From contig WHVD01000115.1 in NCBI GenBank assembly GCA_015178975.1, positions 211,194 through 275,193 of the forward strand: a DNA stretch of 64,000 nt, read 5' to 3'. The position numbers and the translations under genes are program-made. Under the pieces are notes generated by a model. It did no database searches and had not been told where the DNA came from. It saw only the letters and a list, made by a program, of their open reading frames with translations. This document shows, in pieces, positions 10,564 to 22,425 of this stretch. The DNA comes from Hysterangium stoloniferum. Lineage: Eukaryota; Basidiomycota; Agaricomycetes; Hysterangiales; Hysterangiaceae. Numbering within the stretch: the stretch's first letter is position 1; each line of letters starts with the position of its first letter.

Positions 10564-12385
10564 ATGAATTCTTACAACCCTGTACCGTTAACGCACACCC
10601 TGGACAGCGAACAGCAAGGACAACACAACGTAGGTTCAAATCTGTTCACTTCCGAATTTTCTTTGACATCTGTGCTGACCTTGCATACTGTAACTTGGTG
10701 CTTTTCAGTCTAGCCAATCATCGAGAAACGAGGTGCTAGCCAGTGGGCGATTTCAGCAGAAACGAGAACGGGATCTGCACCCCTTGAGTGTCATGGTTTT
10801 AGCCATATGGACCTCGTACATTGTAGCGACCATTTTTCTCCTCGAGCAGGCCGCCATTGCCGCCCCCCGCAGCGTTGATCAGCTTTGGATACTCAACGTT
10901 CTGCCAAACATAATGCTCACTTTCTTCGCTCAAGGTCACATATCTGTTACTACCCTACATCTGTCTCGAGTCGGTGTTTCGGCGATTCAGCAGGAGAGCA
11001 CAGCCCCGCACTCCTGGGCCGAGCTCTTCTGGCTGGCTGACCACTCATGGTCTGGTCCCATCGGATTCGCAAGTGTTGTGATCACCATGATCAAATTGAA
11101 GATCCGTGCATCTTTGACATTTTTCATCTTTGCATTCACGTGTATGGTAGCCCTTGCTACACCCGTGATACTTTCCCATGCTTATCCTGTGGGGCCCGTC
11201 GATGTGACGGTTAACACCACAATCACCCCAAATACATTCTCTCTAAATGAGATGAGGAATATAGACGTTGGGATACAAATGGGGATAGGCATTGGCTCAT
11301 GGGCCACCGGTCTATCCGTGCTTGACATTTACAACACCAGTACATTCACTCCAGAAGGATCGTCAGGAGAGGTTCCCAATGACTTCTTTTTTGCCGGTAA
11401 TATCCTAGATTCGAATGCCACGCTACCAGGATTACGACTTCAAGGGAGCTGCGAACCATTCTCCAATGAGGCTTCAACAGCTGTTGAGAAAAATACCACC
11501 CTCTTCCAGGAATTTTGTGTCAATTCTCTCTCCACATTTTGGGGCGTAAAGACTCAAAACGTCGGCGTTGGACCAGATCATGTATTCATCACGTTCAGCT
11601 ATTGTACAGACGCAGCGCATTTCATAAACTACATCAATGACACCGACTCCATGGCTTATATCTTCCTTCAGACCGACAATGGAACTGCAAATACTAGTGG
11701 TATGATAAAGTGTCAATCACTCTTATCGTTCGGCAGTGCATCATTATCGGGAACTCAGGGGATCTATAACTCATTTCGGGACCTTGATTACAACGACAGT
11801 CAAGCACAGACAGCAGCAATTATTAGAAACCCTCTTGAAAGTACGCTTTCAAGCCTCACTAGTGAAATGGGTCCTATCACCCCTTCGGATTCCAACTCCG
11901 ACAACGGGTGTGGCGAAGATGAATCAATGCTGTTAAAACAGCTAGGGTATAATAGCACTGCCATTGACGCAGGACATTTTGACTACGTTCAGCCGGATCT
12001 TGAAATCTTCGCAAGCCGAATATGGCTCGGTGTTACTCATATGACGGCTGGACTTGGTTTACTATCTCGTTCATCAGACACAGCTTACCCCGCAGTAGTT
12101 CGGCACGCCACATCGGGACGAACGCGCTCAGGTCAATTCGTCGTTGGGTCGCGTGTATTGCTAGCCTTGTGGATGTCTGGGTTGATATATGTCTCCATTA
12201 GGAGTTACCGTTTGTCTATCGACTCTAGGCTAGGAAGTTATGTTGCCGCTCGTTTACATGCGGAAGATACTCGTGAATATGCAGGAGATGAGCCATTGTG
12301 GGATAGCGGATCTCACTCTGGTGAATTATCCGGCGATGATCGACTTAATAGGCCGTTCGTATCTGAAAGCGGGATCGAGAAATGA
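10564..12385 (+). CDS. Two-exon membrane protein, unknown function (intact copy)
   Basis: I assign exon 1 to 10564-10629 (22 codons, MNSYNPVPLTHTLDSEQQ...) and exon 2 to 10709-12385, joined in phase 0 across a 79-base intron starting GTAGGT and ending CTTTTCAG; the product is about 580 residues. Visible: a short hydrophilic N-terminus, a membrane segment (VMVLAIWTSYIVATIFLLEQ), a second (FFIFAFTCMVALATPVIL), a long domain with many N-x-S/T sites and several Cys that looks lumenal or extracellular, a third segment near the C-terminus (LLALWMSGLIYVSI), and an acidic tail. A start at 10733 would need GTG and skips conserved exon 1, which also survives in the remnant at 20437. I do not recognise the family. 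Decayed relatives lie at 4955, 18196 and 20437. Confidence 0.8.
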
Positions 12386-13660
12386 CTCGGACGGGATGTA
12401 ACTAAAGACAGGCCTTGCCAATGGACTTTTCTAATTTGCACAATTGCAACCTCTAATTAGTTTACCAGCAGATATCTGTGGATGGCGGAGAATGCTTAAA
12501 AGCATTGTGTCAAACTTGAGTACGGACGCCAGGTCTAGTTGAGATTGGACAATTCCATGCCCGAAACTGAGAATTGTGTCGGTACTTATTATGGATTGTC
12601 GATGACAAACGATCTTTGAACAAAAGAGGCATTTTTATCTTATACTACAATTAGCAAACAATAGTCAAAGAAGCAAGCTTCCTGTGCGGACGAAATCGGC
12701 CCGGTGTAGTATAGGTTAAAAAGCCATTGTCAATTTTGGAATTTGAAGTTGGAAAGGACATTTGCTCGTCATCCGGCGTTGTGATGATTTGATGATGATT
12801 TGACCGCCGGTTGGGACATTCTCCATTCACTGCATGGATAAGCCCGGTCGCGGTGCGCAATTGTTATTTGAATGACGTATGTTGGGAGTCTCCCCAACTC
12901 TTTCCACTGGATTTAACATGCCACTGTATTCATCGTCGTGGGTAAACCTTGTTTAACCCTCCTTGCATTCAGATTGTCACACTACATCCAGTTCACTCCG
13001 TGACAAACCTAAAGAATCCAAGTACCAATACAATGGGTATCCTGTGACGATAGTGGAATAGTGCCGGGAGCTGAAGACAGCCCCATCATACCTTAAACTA
13101 GGAAAGTTAGAGTGCTATGCTAGTAACACATAATAGTACCACCGGTGTGCTAATAGGTGGCCTGTTTACCGCTGAAACTTTTGGATGAGTAAATTGTAGA
13201 GTTTCATCTAGAGTTTGTGATCTCATTCGCGCGTTACAAAGTTGTAACTTGCAGGATCTGTCATATCGAGAACCGCCTGGAGTCATTTGCCAGTGTCATC
13301 CTGTACATCGTCGTGGAGGAGTCCTGTATTCAACATATATTCCCTGTCTGGAGCGCTCTCAGTGACTCTTTTAGGTCCACTGGAGCTTCAGAATACATGG
13401 TAGTACCAGACAGCATTGCCTCTTCGATGAGAAAGGGAAGGGGCTGACAGTTGACGACAGCTCACCATACCCTAGACCACACAATTTAAATCCCACATTA
13501 TTGTCGTGTAGTAATGACATTGATGTGATAACCAGTCCATTTATTCCGTTCTTGTTCGGTATATTCCACCAAGATGGTCTGTCGACCTTTGCAACGTTAT
13601 TGCCTTCTATACTCTTGGGCAAGTCATGGTAGATTTCCCCTAAACACGTCATAGTTGGAG
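12340..13660 (+). repeat. Best-preserved copy of the duplicated segment
   Basis: Tail of the membrane gene plus about 1.25 kb of 3' flank; CpGs are largely kept. It is the reference for the decayed copy at 4955-6612 and the partial copy at 9771-10155. The end matches the sequence interrupted by the solo LTR at 6613-7419 and ends near TGGTAGATT. Confidence 0.8.
13217..13447 (+). other. Unidentified ORF of the duplicated segment, best copy
   Basis: 76 codons open from an ATG, more likely an exon beginning after the acceptor-like TTGTAACTTGCAG at about 13241-13253. Conserved residues across three copies are ICHIENRLESFASVIL, HIFPVWSAL and SEYMVVPDSIASSM. No known domain, signal peptide or membrane segment. 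It could be the last exon of a gene whose 5' exons lie in 12400-13200, but I could not assemble them. Confidence 0.35.
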
Positions 13661-13882
13661 AAATAAACACATTAAAGTCATGAGGAGAACATACTTGCCA
13701 CTGACCTGTCTTTCCCCAGTGCTCAGCCTTCTGAGATGTGGGTATCGGCAGTTAATAACCTCCTTGATATCTTTGATAGAAATCAAACCCTTCTTGATTA
13801 TGGTCTTCCAATAAAAGAAGACCTGAGGCCTTGGGAGATTCTTGAACGTCGGCTGTACATCGAGTATCAACACCGTGAACAC
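13649..13882 (-). other. Possible exon, unknown protein
   Basis: 77-codon minus-strand frame (FKNLPRPQVFFYWKTIIKKG, then PHLRRLSTGERQVSG). It reads like protein and sits in CpG-retaining sequence, but has no recognised domain and no clear splice partners. Low confidence. Confidence 0.25.
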
Positions 13883-14004
13883 CCTATTCGCGTGGTTGAC
13901 TGAGCCGGCATGTGGCGTAGGGCCTCCTGGTGGAAGGCGTAATCGCCTGAAGAGCAGCGCAGATAGGGTGGCCTTGTGCGAGCCGGCTTGCAGGACAGGC
14001 GGGT

Positions 14005-14589
14005 ATGGAACTGTGGCTAAACCCTTCTACGATCAACGAGGTCTTTGATATATCTTTGCGCCATTTCTTCCTCGGCTTATTACTGGGACGTGTTCGACGA
14101 GGACACGGGACGTACCCGATGTATGTGATGGGTATGTCGTGGGCGTATACCCATCATGAAGAGATGATGGTGGCGTGGCCGACGTGTGATGTACTAGAAT
14201 CGGCATCGATACTTGCATTTTTTGAGAAACAGGGTAAAAATCTCCGCAAAAAAGACGCACCTATATATATATTGAACGATAGTGGTTGGGGATGCCATTA
14301 TATGTCTACTACTAGCAACAGTGAGGGAATGCAAATGAGTAGTTGTCACCCTATAAACCGGTCGCTCAGCCATAAGGCATTTGATTTTGATGTGTTGATT
14401 CCGCCCAGATACACGAGGGAAATCAAATGTTTTAATACGTTGCATACCAAGAGAGACGACTTGCAGACCGCAGTGAGCAAAACCCTCGGTAACATCCGTT
14501 CAGTGAAGACGTCACATGCGTTGCGGCATGAAGCTGAACTCCACTTGGAAAAAGTACATGTACGTCGACCCATCATGAGCAGACGCTAG
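14005..14589 (+). CDS. Hypothetical protein, 194 residues, doubtful
   Basis: Longest frame in a CpG-rich stretch free of recognisable transposons. Starts MELWLNPSTINEVFD; no membrane segment, signal peptide or motif that I recognise. The opposite strand also has frames of 75-83 codons in the same interval, so it may be chance. No neighbours suggest a function. Confidence 0.25.
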   Translation: MELWLNPSTINEVFDISLRHFFLGLLLGRVRRGHGTYPMYVMGMSWAYTHHEEMMVAWPTCDVLESASILAFFEKQGKNLRKKDAPIYILNDSGWGCHYMSTTSNSEGMQMSSCHPINRSLSHKAFDFDVLIPPRYTREIKCFNTLHTKRDDLQTAVSKTLGNIRSVKTSHALRHEAELHLEKVHVRRPIMSRR

Positions 14590-16040
14590 TGAAAATTCGC
14601 CTTACCACGCTTGTTACTGTTTTAGGTAACGTCTCAGGGAATAGAGGCGAAATATCTCGCCCGGAGCATGCAAGCAGCTCTCGCGATGACATCTGTCCAG
14701 CCTGCAGGAAAGCTAACCCATCCCTCCAACTACCATTCTCGGCACTGAGGTGGATGAGGTGATTAGATGACATCCGTCACCACCTTGCCCAGCCCGACAG
14801 ATTTGATATCGGTGATATAGTGAAGGCCCTTCCTACCGCCGTAAGTATGGACGTGAATCACCTCGTATCATGCTAATACATCGGAAGTACCATCCTGGCC
14901 ATGCTCCCGCTCAAATTGGCGTCTCCCACGTATATCCATCGCCAAGAGACAATATTCTGTCTCCGTCGGCCATATAACAACAAAATGCAACTAAATTGAC
15001 TAGCAGAAATGAAAACTCTTATAAGATTCTACACTGCGATCAGCGACGAGGTCAAAAACGTTACTTCTAGCTCAGATGAACAAAAAATTTTTTTCACTGC
15101 TGACAAGTAGACTTGTAGGAGATTTGAAGCGCCAAGTTACGGGATGTGTCCTTTTCTTTTTTCTGGGAATCAATCAAATCAGAAGTGAAAGTGCCAAAAC
15201 ACCAGAATATTATGCATCAATGTACAACACTTAAATAACTATGATTTTTTTCGACTCTAGACCGTAGACCGAAGAAGCAGCCAAACTCATAACTAGGGCA
15301 CATGCCATTATCGATTTTCGTTATTAATGTGACTGAACCTCATAGACAGCGAGGGCATTTTCTCAGAGATGTGCCGTCCCATACGAGGCACCGCTATCTT
15401 GAATCGTCATCAACACGTCATGTGAAGTCGTAAAATTGCTCTAATCTAATTTTGAGAGCTAGATATCTGTGCAAGCATTTCCCGTAGCTTTAGGTTTAGC
15501 AGTAGTCAAGTCGTGTAGCTATCATAGTAAAGAGCAGCCATGGCAACTGGTTCAGGCAAGGTCCAGGATGACAGGAGAGCAGCTTGTTAAGTGAAGTGAT
15601 TTTCATCAGCACTCGTGCAGAGGTGCATGGGCTAAATTAGGCCTGATTATGTAAGACATCTGTATCATTCTTTCTCGCGATCGTATGCGTACTACAAATA
15701 CGTGTCGCGGTTGAAACAGGTAGGCAGCTCTCATGCAGGAACTTACGTTATTTCATTCATATCTACATAACTGATAATAGTACTTGCCTCTACAGGTCAA
15801 AGTATACCTAGAGACATAGTTGTCATAAGGGGGACCCTTTGGTACGACTACTCCTTGGGAACTTTTTTGACCTTGGTCAGTTTTAAAAGACTTATCTCAT
15901 ACACATCATTTACTGAACCTATGCCATTCGTAGGGCTTGTATCCTTATCAGAAAGTGTACAGGATCGACGGGTTAGCCAAACAAACATGTATCTCACCAA
16001 GCTTACTATTTACTTTATGCCACTATTAACCCACATTCTT
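14590..16040. other. Intergenic, nothing recognised
   Basis: About 1.45 kb with normal CpG content and no convincing gene. The 15855-16259 frame is mainly a shifted reading of the first P5A exon below. Confidence 0.4.
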
Positions 16041-16049
16041 CAACTCTTC

Positions 16050-18140
16050 TCAGGACTGCAGTTGCTATTCGTTCCCCGGATATCGAGCGAGCTAGTCTAC
16101 ACATCTATCTTCCATGGTACACGTATCTGTACGCCATCCCGTTTCTATCCCTCTACCCTCTATGGGCATATGCCTACTATTTTCGGTATGACGACTGGAT
16201 TAAAAGCGAAGAATGGACGTTTTTGGAATGTGTTTGTCTCGGTGCAGGTCATGCTTTGAGCTTTTTGGTCACCAAATGGGGGACTGGTGCTAAGGCCTGG
16301 GTGGAGACTCGAACGGTGCGTATTTATGTTCTCCCTTTCAGCATTTGGCTTACTCGTGCACAAGGCCCGGTCATTGGAACATGCAAATTGTATTAGGATT
16401 GTGCCGGCTAAACACCGAGGCAAAGGAGAAATTGTTCCTCTTCTCAAGAAGGATGTGAGTATTTTGTACTTGTCTCCAAACAATCCTAACAGTCGCATCA
16501 GCCCGCAGATGTGAGCACCTATCGATTCAGCTACCAGCGTGACATGTATATCTGCGATGCATCCACTTCTCCCCCGTCGTTCTTGCGTCTTCCGTTCCCG
16601 ACCTCAACCAAGCCACCTACTCATCTTTGCCAAGTCTCGGCGTTTCAACAAGCGAAGTAGAGACTCTCCAGGCGCTCTACGGCAAAAATGAGTTCAAAAT
16701 TCCCATCCCATCTTTCACTGCACTCTTCGGAGAACACGCAACTGCGCCTTTCTTCGTCTTCCAGATCTTTTGTGTCGCACTGTGGTGCCTTGACGAGTAT
16801 TGGTACTTCAGCTTGTTCACGCTGTTCATGTTGGTCGTGTTCGAGTGCACAGTTGCTTTCCAGGTAAATTGTCAAGGTCTTGTGGTGTTAGCTTCGCCTG
16901 GTCTAATGTTCGATATTCCATTAGCGTGTCCGGACGTTAACCGAATTCCGCACTATGTCTATCACACCCTACCCCATCCAATGTAGACGCGACAATACAT
17001 GGATAACAGTCCAAACTGATGAGTTGGTCCCAGGTGATCTTGTCTCCGTCGGTAAGCCAATTTTGTACAACAACATCACTTACAACCGACACGAGACTAA
17101 TGTTTCTCCTCAGTCCACGCAAACACCGAAACTGCCATTCCTGCCGATCTGCTTCTCCTGCGTGGCACTTGCATCGTTAACGAAGCAATGCTCAGCGGTG
17201 AATCCACACCGCTTCTTAAAGAGTCAATCGAGCTTCGAGAAGTGGATGAAAGACTCGACGTTGAAGGTGTGACTAAAGGCTCCGTGCTTTTTAGCGGAAC
17301 AAAGGTGCTACAGGCTGGCGGAGGTCTGTACTTGGTCTGGTGCCTATCGCTTATTGCCCATATCTAAATTTCACCCCTTTTCTTCTCAAGCTGACACACC
17401 GGATAAAGGAGCCCTCGCGCTCGTGCTACGTACGGGATTCGGAACCGCACAAGGCCAGCTCGTGCGCACGATGATATTTTCCACGGACCGCGTGTCAGCG
17501 AACAACTTTGAAAGTTTCCTGTTCATTGGATTTTTGTTGATTTTCGCTATTGCTGCGAGTTGGTATGTTTGGGTTAAAGGTGTGTGTTTTTTGTCCCCCC
17601 GTTTCCAGTTTCGGTCGCTCTTTTTCGTTTCTTATTTCTTACACTATGAAAAAAGGGATCGAGCGCGGGCTGAAGAAAAGTAAGCTACTCCTTGATTGCG
17701 TCCTCATTATCACGAGTGTCGTTCCCCCCGAATTGCGTATGGAATTGTCCCTGGCTGTGAACGCTAGTCTTGTTGCGTTGTCGAAATTCGGTATGCATAG
17801 CATGCGCTTCTATACTATGTGCCCCCGTTCCGACTCTGATGTTCCGATTTTTCTTTGCGTAGCGATTTTCTGCACTGAGCCATTCCGCATCCCATTCGCT
17901 GGTCGTGTAGACGTGTGCTGCTTCGATAAAACCGGCCACGATCACCGCAGAATCCTTAGTCGTCGAAGGTGTTGCCGGTATCGAGTAAGTTTAGTCCTGG
18001 CAAAACATATGTTACTGTTTTTTACTGAACGATGTATTGTAAGTCCCACTGACCCATTACGCCTTGTAAATGTCAAAGATTCCGGTCGCGAAACGACACA
18101 CTGCCTCGCTGCAGCACATGCGTTGAAAGGCACGCACCAT
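16050..18140 (+). pseudogene. Truncated P5A-type ATPase (ATP13A1/Spf1 family)
   Basis: At least seven exons: about 16050-16315, 16365-16454, 16502-16863, 16925-17051, 17114-17323, about 17391-17580 and about 17654-17990, with introns of about 45-75 bases. Readable in order: N-terminal membrane part (YAIPFLSLYPLWAYAYYF, KSEEWTFLE), a hydrophobic stretch ending FFVFQIFCVALWCLDEYWY, the actuator loop with LSGESTPLLK at about 17193, then [15 protein letters not shown] (about 17720) and CCFDKTG (about 17919). P5A pumps are ER transporters that act on transmembrane helices. Broken: a frameshift near 16595, Arg in place of the usual second Pro of PPELP, one extra base right after DKTG (about 17937), and loss of everything after HCLAAAHAL, so no ATP-binding domain or C-terminal helices. 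Confidence 0.85.
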
Positions 18141-18195
18141 ATTCCCATTCCGAACGGCTACATTTCATTTTCATTTAACTGACGAGCCACATCCT

Positions 18196-19640
18196 CTGGA
18201 GGAAGGGAAAGAGAGTCAATACCCCATTAGTCTCATAGTTTTAGGCTTATGGATCGGCTATATTATAGCAGCCATTCATCTCCTCGAGAGTGCAGCCAAA
18301 AAGACCCCCTTAGCATGGACGTGATTTGGCGATACGACGTCCTGCCGGGCTCAGTGCTCACTTTCTTCGCCCAAGCTCACGTGCCTATTACTGCTTTCTA
18401 CTTCACCAGGGTGGGTTGGTGTTTCCGCGATTACGCAGGCCCAGACAGCTCCTCGCACTGCCGATGAGCTCTTCTGGATGAATGACCGCACATGGTCCCG
18501 TCCCCTCGGATTCGTACGTGCTGTGATCATCATAATCAAGAACAGGATCCGTGTCTCCCTAATGTTCCTCGTGTTTGGATTCATATGCATAGTTGCCCTT
18601 GCTACGCCAGAAACGCTTTCGCGTGCTTATCTTGTGGGACTCGTCAATATGACGGCGGAAAACAACACGTTCACCCCAATTGAATTTTCTCCGCAGGCAC
18701 TTTATACTGTAGACCAGGACACACAGATAGGGTTAGGACTTGGGTCGTGGGCCGCCGATCTATCCATATTTGATGCCAATGAGTTCAGTGCTTACATTCC
18801 GGAAGATGAAACAGAAGATCACGATGACTTCTTTTTTTCTGGCTACATCTATGATGAAGAAAATATCAAGCTGCCAGGATTACGACTTCAAGGGGGCTGC
18901 GTCAATTTCTCCGATAACGCTGCCGAACAAGGTGCCACTCCAACATCGATCCACACAGTTTTCTCCGGTCCCGACTCCAACTCCACAGCTTATATATTCC
19001 TTCAAACCACCGACGGAACTTCAGAGACCAAGGGTATGGTCAAGTGTACCTCGAGTTTCTCAATCGGAAGTGCATCATTATCTGGAGGGGACGGGACCTA
19101 TAATTCATTTCTAAGGGACCTCACCTATGACGTTCCGGTACATATTGCGGACCCTCTTTCCGCTGTACTTGGTGGCATTTCCAACGGGACCGTTGGAAAC
19201 CGCACCTTCGAGAGCGGGTCAATACTGGTAAAGCAGGTAGGGTACGATGTCACCTCCATCGATGGCAACATTTCCCAACCAAGTTTTGATATTTTCGCCG
19301 AACAAATATGGCTCGGTGTTACACACATGACGGTGGGAATCGGTTTACTATCCAGTGCACCATCCAATATGTCCTACCCCGTGACAGATCTAGAGTCCGG
19401 TCGGCTTCGCTCAAATTCATTCGTCATTTGGGGCGTATACATTGCTAGCATCGTGGTTATGTGGGTTGATATATGTTTCCGTTAGGGCTACCGTCCGTCC
19501 ACCGACTCCGAATTGGGAAGTCGTGTTGCGGTTCGTGAATATCAAAAAAGGAGGTCTTGGTGGGAAGATCCGCCTCAGCCTAGTGAATTTTCCGACGGTG
19601 GGCGGACAGTTAGTGGATTGGCCGTATAGGACATCCTGAC
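18196..19640 (+). pseudogene. Membrane protein, second copy, 5'-truncated and frameshifted
   Basis: Homologous along its length to exon 2 of the gene at 10564-12385. It starts at ESQYPISLIVLGLWIGYI (first membrane segment), continues with VLPGSVLTFFAQAHVPIT, and holds a long open stretch at 18478-19485 (ELFWMNDRTWSRPLGF, LPGLRLQGGC, IWLGVTHMTVGIGLL). Frame changes near 18306, 18420 and twice near 19470-19490 break it. Exon 1 is missing: its place is taken by the truncated P5A ATPase about 60 bases upstream. Protein divergence from the intact copy is considerable, so the duplication is old. A functional shorter product cannot be excluded but is unlikely. Confidence 0.8.
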
Positions 19641-20436
19641 GAGATGACCAATGCCTTTATGGCCACAAACCTCAATATTCGCCACTGTTTCGGTCAAAAC
19701 GATTGTGTGAATGGAGGCTAGTGCGTACTTCAGATCGCGATTCGTTCAGTTTTTTAGCAGACCACGAGGTTTTCATTTATTTACTCATTTGTTCCTTTCA
19801 ATCGTTTAGTTCCACTCGATCATTTTTTTCAACTCTCATTTTTACCGTATCTCACAATCATTTTATTCCCCCTTTTATTCCCCTATTGTCTCGGTACCGT
19901 ATAAGTACGTACAAATAGACACGCCAATACCTCAGTCGATACGGAAAGGTTCCACTACCATCGCTAGCCGAAACCTCGTGTACGACCTTCCAGGAACCAT
20001 TTCGGTCCCTGAAACAGATATTCGGTTCCATGTGCGTGCATATTATATTCCGGGTGGCGACCATTTCTGTCCACCATTCAACTTGATCGAGAAAACGGAG
20101 GTGGACGTTAATATGTACAGTACTATCCAGATTGACAAGGTCTTGTATAGATGGTATAGACAGCCCATGTAGCACGCGAATATCGGCTAGTACGCCTTGG
20201 CAACCATAGCCGCATCAATAGCCGCACGCTAATAGCCCAATACAATAGTCGTGCGTTTTCAGCAAAGCCTAGGATCGAGAGTTTAAAGCTAACCGTGGTG
20301 TTACCCCTGCAACGTTCCGTGGCTATCGCCCAAAAATCAGTGTTTGCATTACTACCTGTGCCGGTGGTGGGTTTAGTCTTCCATAAGAAGCACTTGATGA
20401 TGGAAGTTCTGACACCTTAATAGTTGATTGTCGCAC
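19641..20436. other. Intergenic with one short frame
   Basis: The frame 19978-20172 (64 codons, containing TDIRFHVRAYYIPGGDHF) reads like protein but is unrecognised. A loose relative of the 216 bp repeat core (GCCAATACCTCAGTCGAT) lies near 19923-19940. Nothing else identified. Confidence 0.3.
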
Positions 20437-20730
20437 TTTCTAGATGATCCTTTTGATATGGAGAATGAGCCGGCAGGGCAAGCTTAAGGCTCTTCAGTAG
20501 TTCTCTCACCGACGCCACGGATTCTTTCAACCTTGTACCGTTGACGTACACCCTGGACAGCGAACAACGAGAAGAACGCGGCGTAGGTCAATCAGTTCAC
20601 TTCGAATTTTCTTTGATATATCTGCTGAAATTGTATACTTGTGGTTTTTACCGCTTACACCTCTCTTGAGTCGGTGTGTCAGCGCATCATCATCGGGAAC
20701 TCAAGTCATTTCGGAAGAATATTGATGGGA
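20437..20730 (+). pseudogene. Membrane protein, third copy, exon 1 remnant
   Basis: Matches 10440-10720: the 5' flank (AGGCTCTTCAGTAGTTCTCT), exon 1 with its start codon changed to ACG (then DSFNLVPLTYTLDSEQ) and the intron. Only a fragment of exon 2 follows (SLESVCQRI region, near 20660). Clearly dead. Confidence 0.65.
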
Positions 20731-21838
20731 AATTAGTACTCAGTAATAGCACCTCTATCATGATCGGGGATTGCACTGTCATTTGATTCCACTCTCGCCA
20801 TAAAGCGAGACTTAGATCATAGGCGCAACCAGTATTGTTGCGACATATCTGAGAGACGTTACATCTGGCGATCTGTATTAAAAATAATCAATGCCAGCCG
20901 CAACAAGTACAAAATGTCATGAACTGACACCATGCCCAAATGTGCTATGGGACTGATATGATCTCACAACAAAGTGACTGTCCGTGAACGTAGGGATAAA
21001 GGAGACCGCGGCTGGATACTTGTACGACTTTTCTACCTTTCTGCCTATCCGCATTTGGGACTATCCACGCATAAGGCTGTTGAATTTCGGCTCGACAATT
21101 TATAAGTAGCGTGGGCCTGGGGTAAAACACTTCACCCGGTAAAACAGGTAATCATAATACCTACATCGCTTTGTGTTTAATTATGACCTGATTTACATAA
21201 ACATTGCATATCATTTACTAATTGAACTCTGATGGACTCATCAAATCAAACATATTCAGATTCCACTCTAACCTCATAAAATCTTCCCTGAACTCCTCTT
21301 AAAGTTCGTACCAGACCTGATACCTCCGGTCTTCCTTCTTGTTTTGCTCAGATCTCCCAGAAGATTCAAGCCGCCTTATATAGTAAAGATGCATGAAAAA
21401 CCTCGTTGTCATTGGTCCAACTTGAGAATTATTTGAGTTGGGTTTCTTCTTATTAGAAGTCTTGATAGAATCGAGCACGAAGTGCTTCATCTTATCAGAT
21501 ATAGCCGGAGTCAAAAGTGACTGAGACAGCAGCTGTGAGACTCACTCTGCATAGCATCCACTGCATTCATGCTATTTATGGCAATGTCATTTCTCAAATA
21601 AGAATAAGAGAATAGCTGGATTGTCATGAAGTCAAGTGTCTGGAGTTATCACTGGTAACAACTTACCAGGCTATTATTAGCTATCGTGTGTGGTTTCGGC
21701 GGTGAGCGATCTCACGTGAGAAATCAAGGCAAGAAATTAGAAAGGTACTTTAGGACAAGGCTATACTTGGGAGTCGGTCCCCTGTCTGATTGCGGGTTAA
21801 TTAAAAGCGGATCATGTTCATCTGAGCATGACTGTCAC
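20731..21838. other. Intergenic, nothing recognised
   Basis: A minus-strand frame at 21514-21299 (71 codons) has no recognisable features. Composition shifts from CpG-normal to CpG-poor at about 21600, which marks the start of the transposon-dominated half. Confidence 0.4.
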
Positions 21839-22425
21839 TGATGTCTACTTCCAATGAAACTACTGTGAGCAGCCGTGATATAGTACCAGATGAGACCATC
21901 CCTGAAGGTGTTGAGGAGCTACCACCAGGTGTACCACGTGCATGCTATCTGGATGCCATAGGGTCCATGAGACTGAACCTACTTGTGCAATAATTTTGAA
22001 AAGACCTAAATATTTTTCAGCAAGCTTTTTTGATGGACGGATAGTCTGGAAAAATTGAGCTTTGACAAAAACATGGTCACCAATTTTGAAGTTTGGTGGC
22101 AGAATCCAGTTTCAGTCCACTGAATGCTGATATTGCTCTTGGGGAGACTTTATGGCAGTCTGGAGTTCCTCATAGAGCTCATGGAGGTCCATGGTGAACT
22201 CTTGAGCATGAGCAGAGGCAAGGTTCCATTCTGGGTGTACTGTGATATTTAGATTGTACCCTTTATTTGCATAGAACGGGGAAACACCAGTTGTGGCTGA
22301 GGGTGCATTGTTGTAAGCAAATTCTGCAAGTGGTAACAAAGCTTTCCGATTGTCCTGTTGATAGTTGCAATATACACGGAGATGTTGTTCCAATATCTGA
22401 TTGACATGCTGGGTTTGTTCATTGC
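21839..22425 (-). pseudogene. Integrase C-terminal remnant of a chromovirus
   Basis: Minus-strand frame with the hallmark end of a Ty3/gypsy integrase: NEQTQHVNQILEQHLRVYCN, LLPLAEFAYNNAPSATTG, then after a stop KIGDHVFVKAQFF, KKLAEKYLGLF and WHPDSM. The catalytic core upstream is missing because an LTR is inserted at 22426, within the GQTE-like motif. The remnant type resembles the relic at 24701-27349 rather than elements A-C. The 3' end fades near 21840. Confidence 0.85.

Noticed and set aside
10733-12385. Start of the membrane gene at 10733 with a GTG codon
   Set aside because: Fungal genes use ATG. A 22-codon upstream exon (10564-10629) joins in phase through a proper intron, and its counterpart survives at 20437-20730.
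15855-16259. 134-codon plus-strand ORF starting MGTFLTLVSFKRL
   Set aside because: Its second half is an out-of-frame reading of the first P5A exon, where the true frame gives YAIPFLSLYPLWAYAYYF; the first half has no support.
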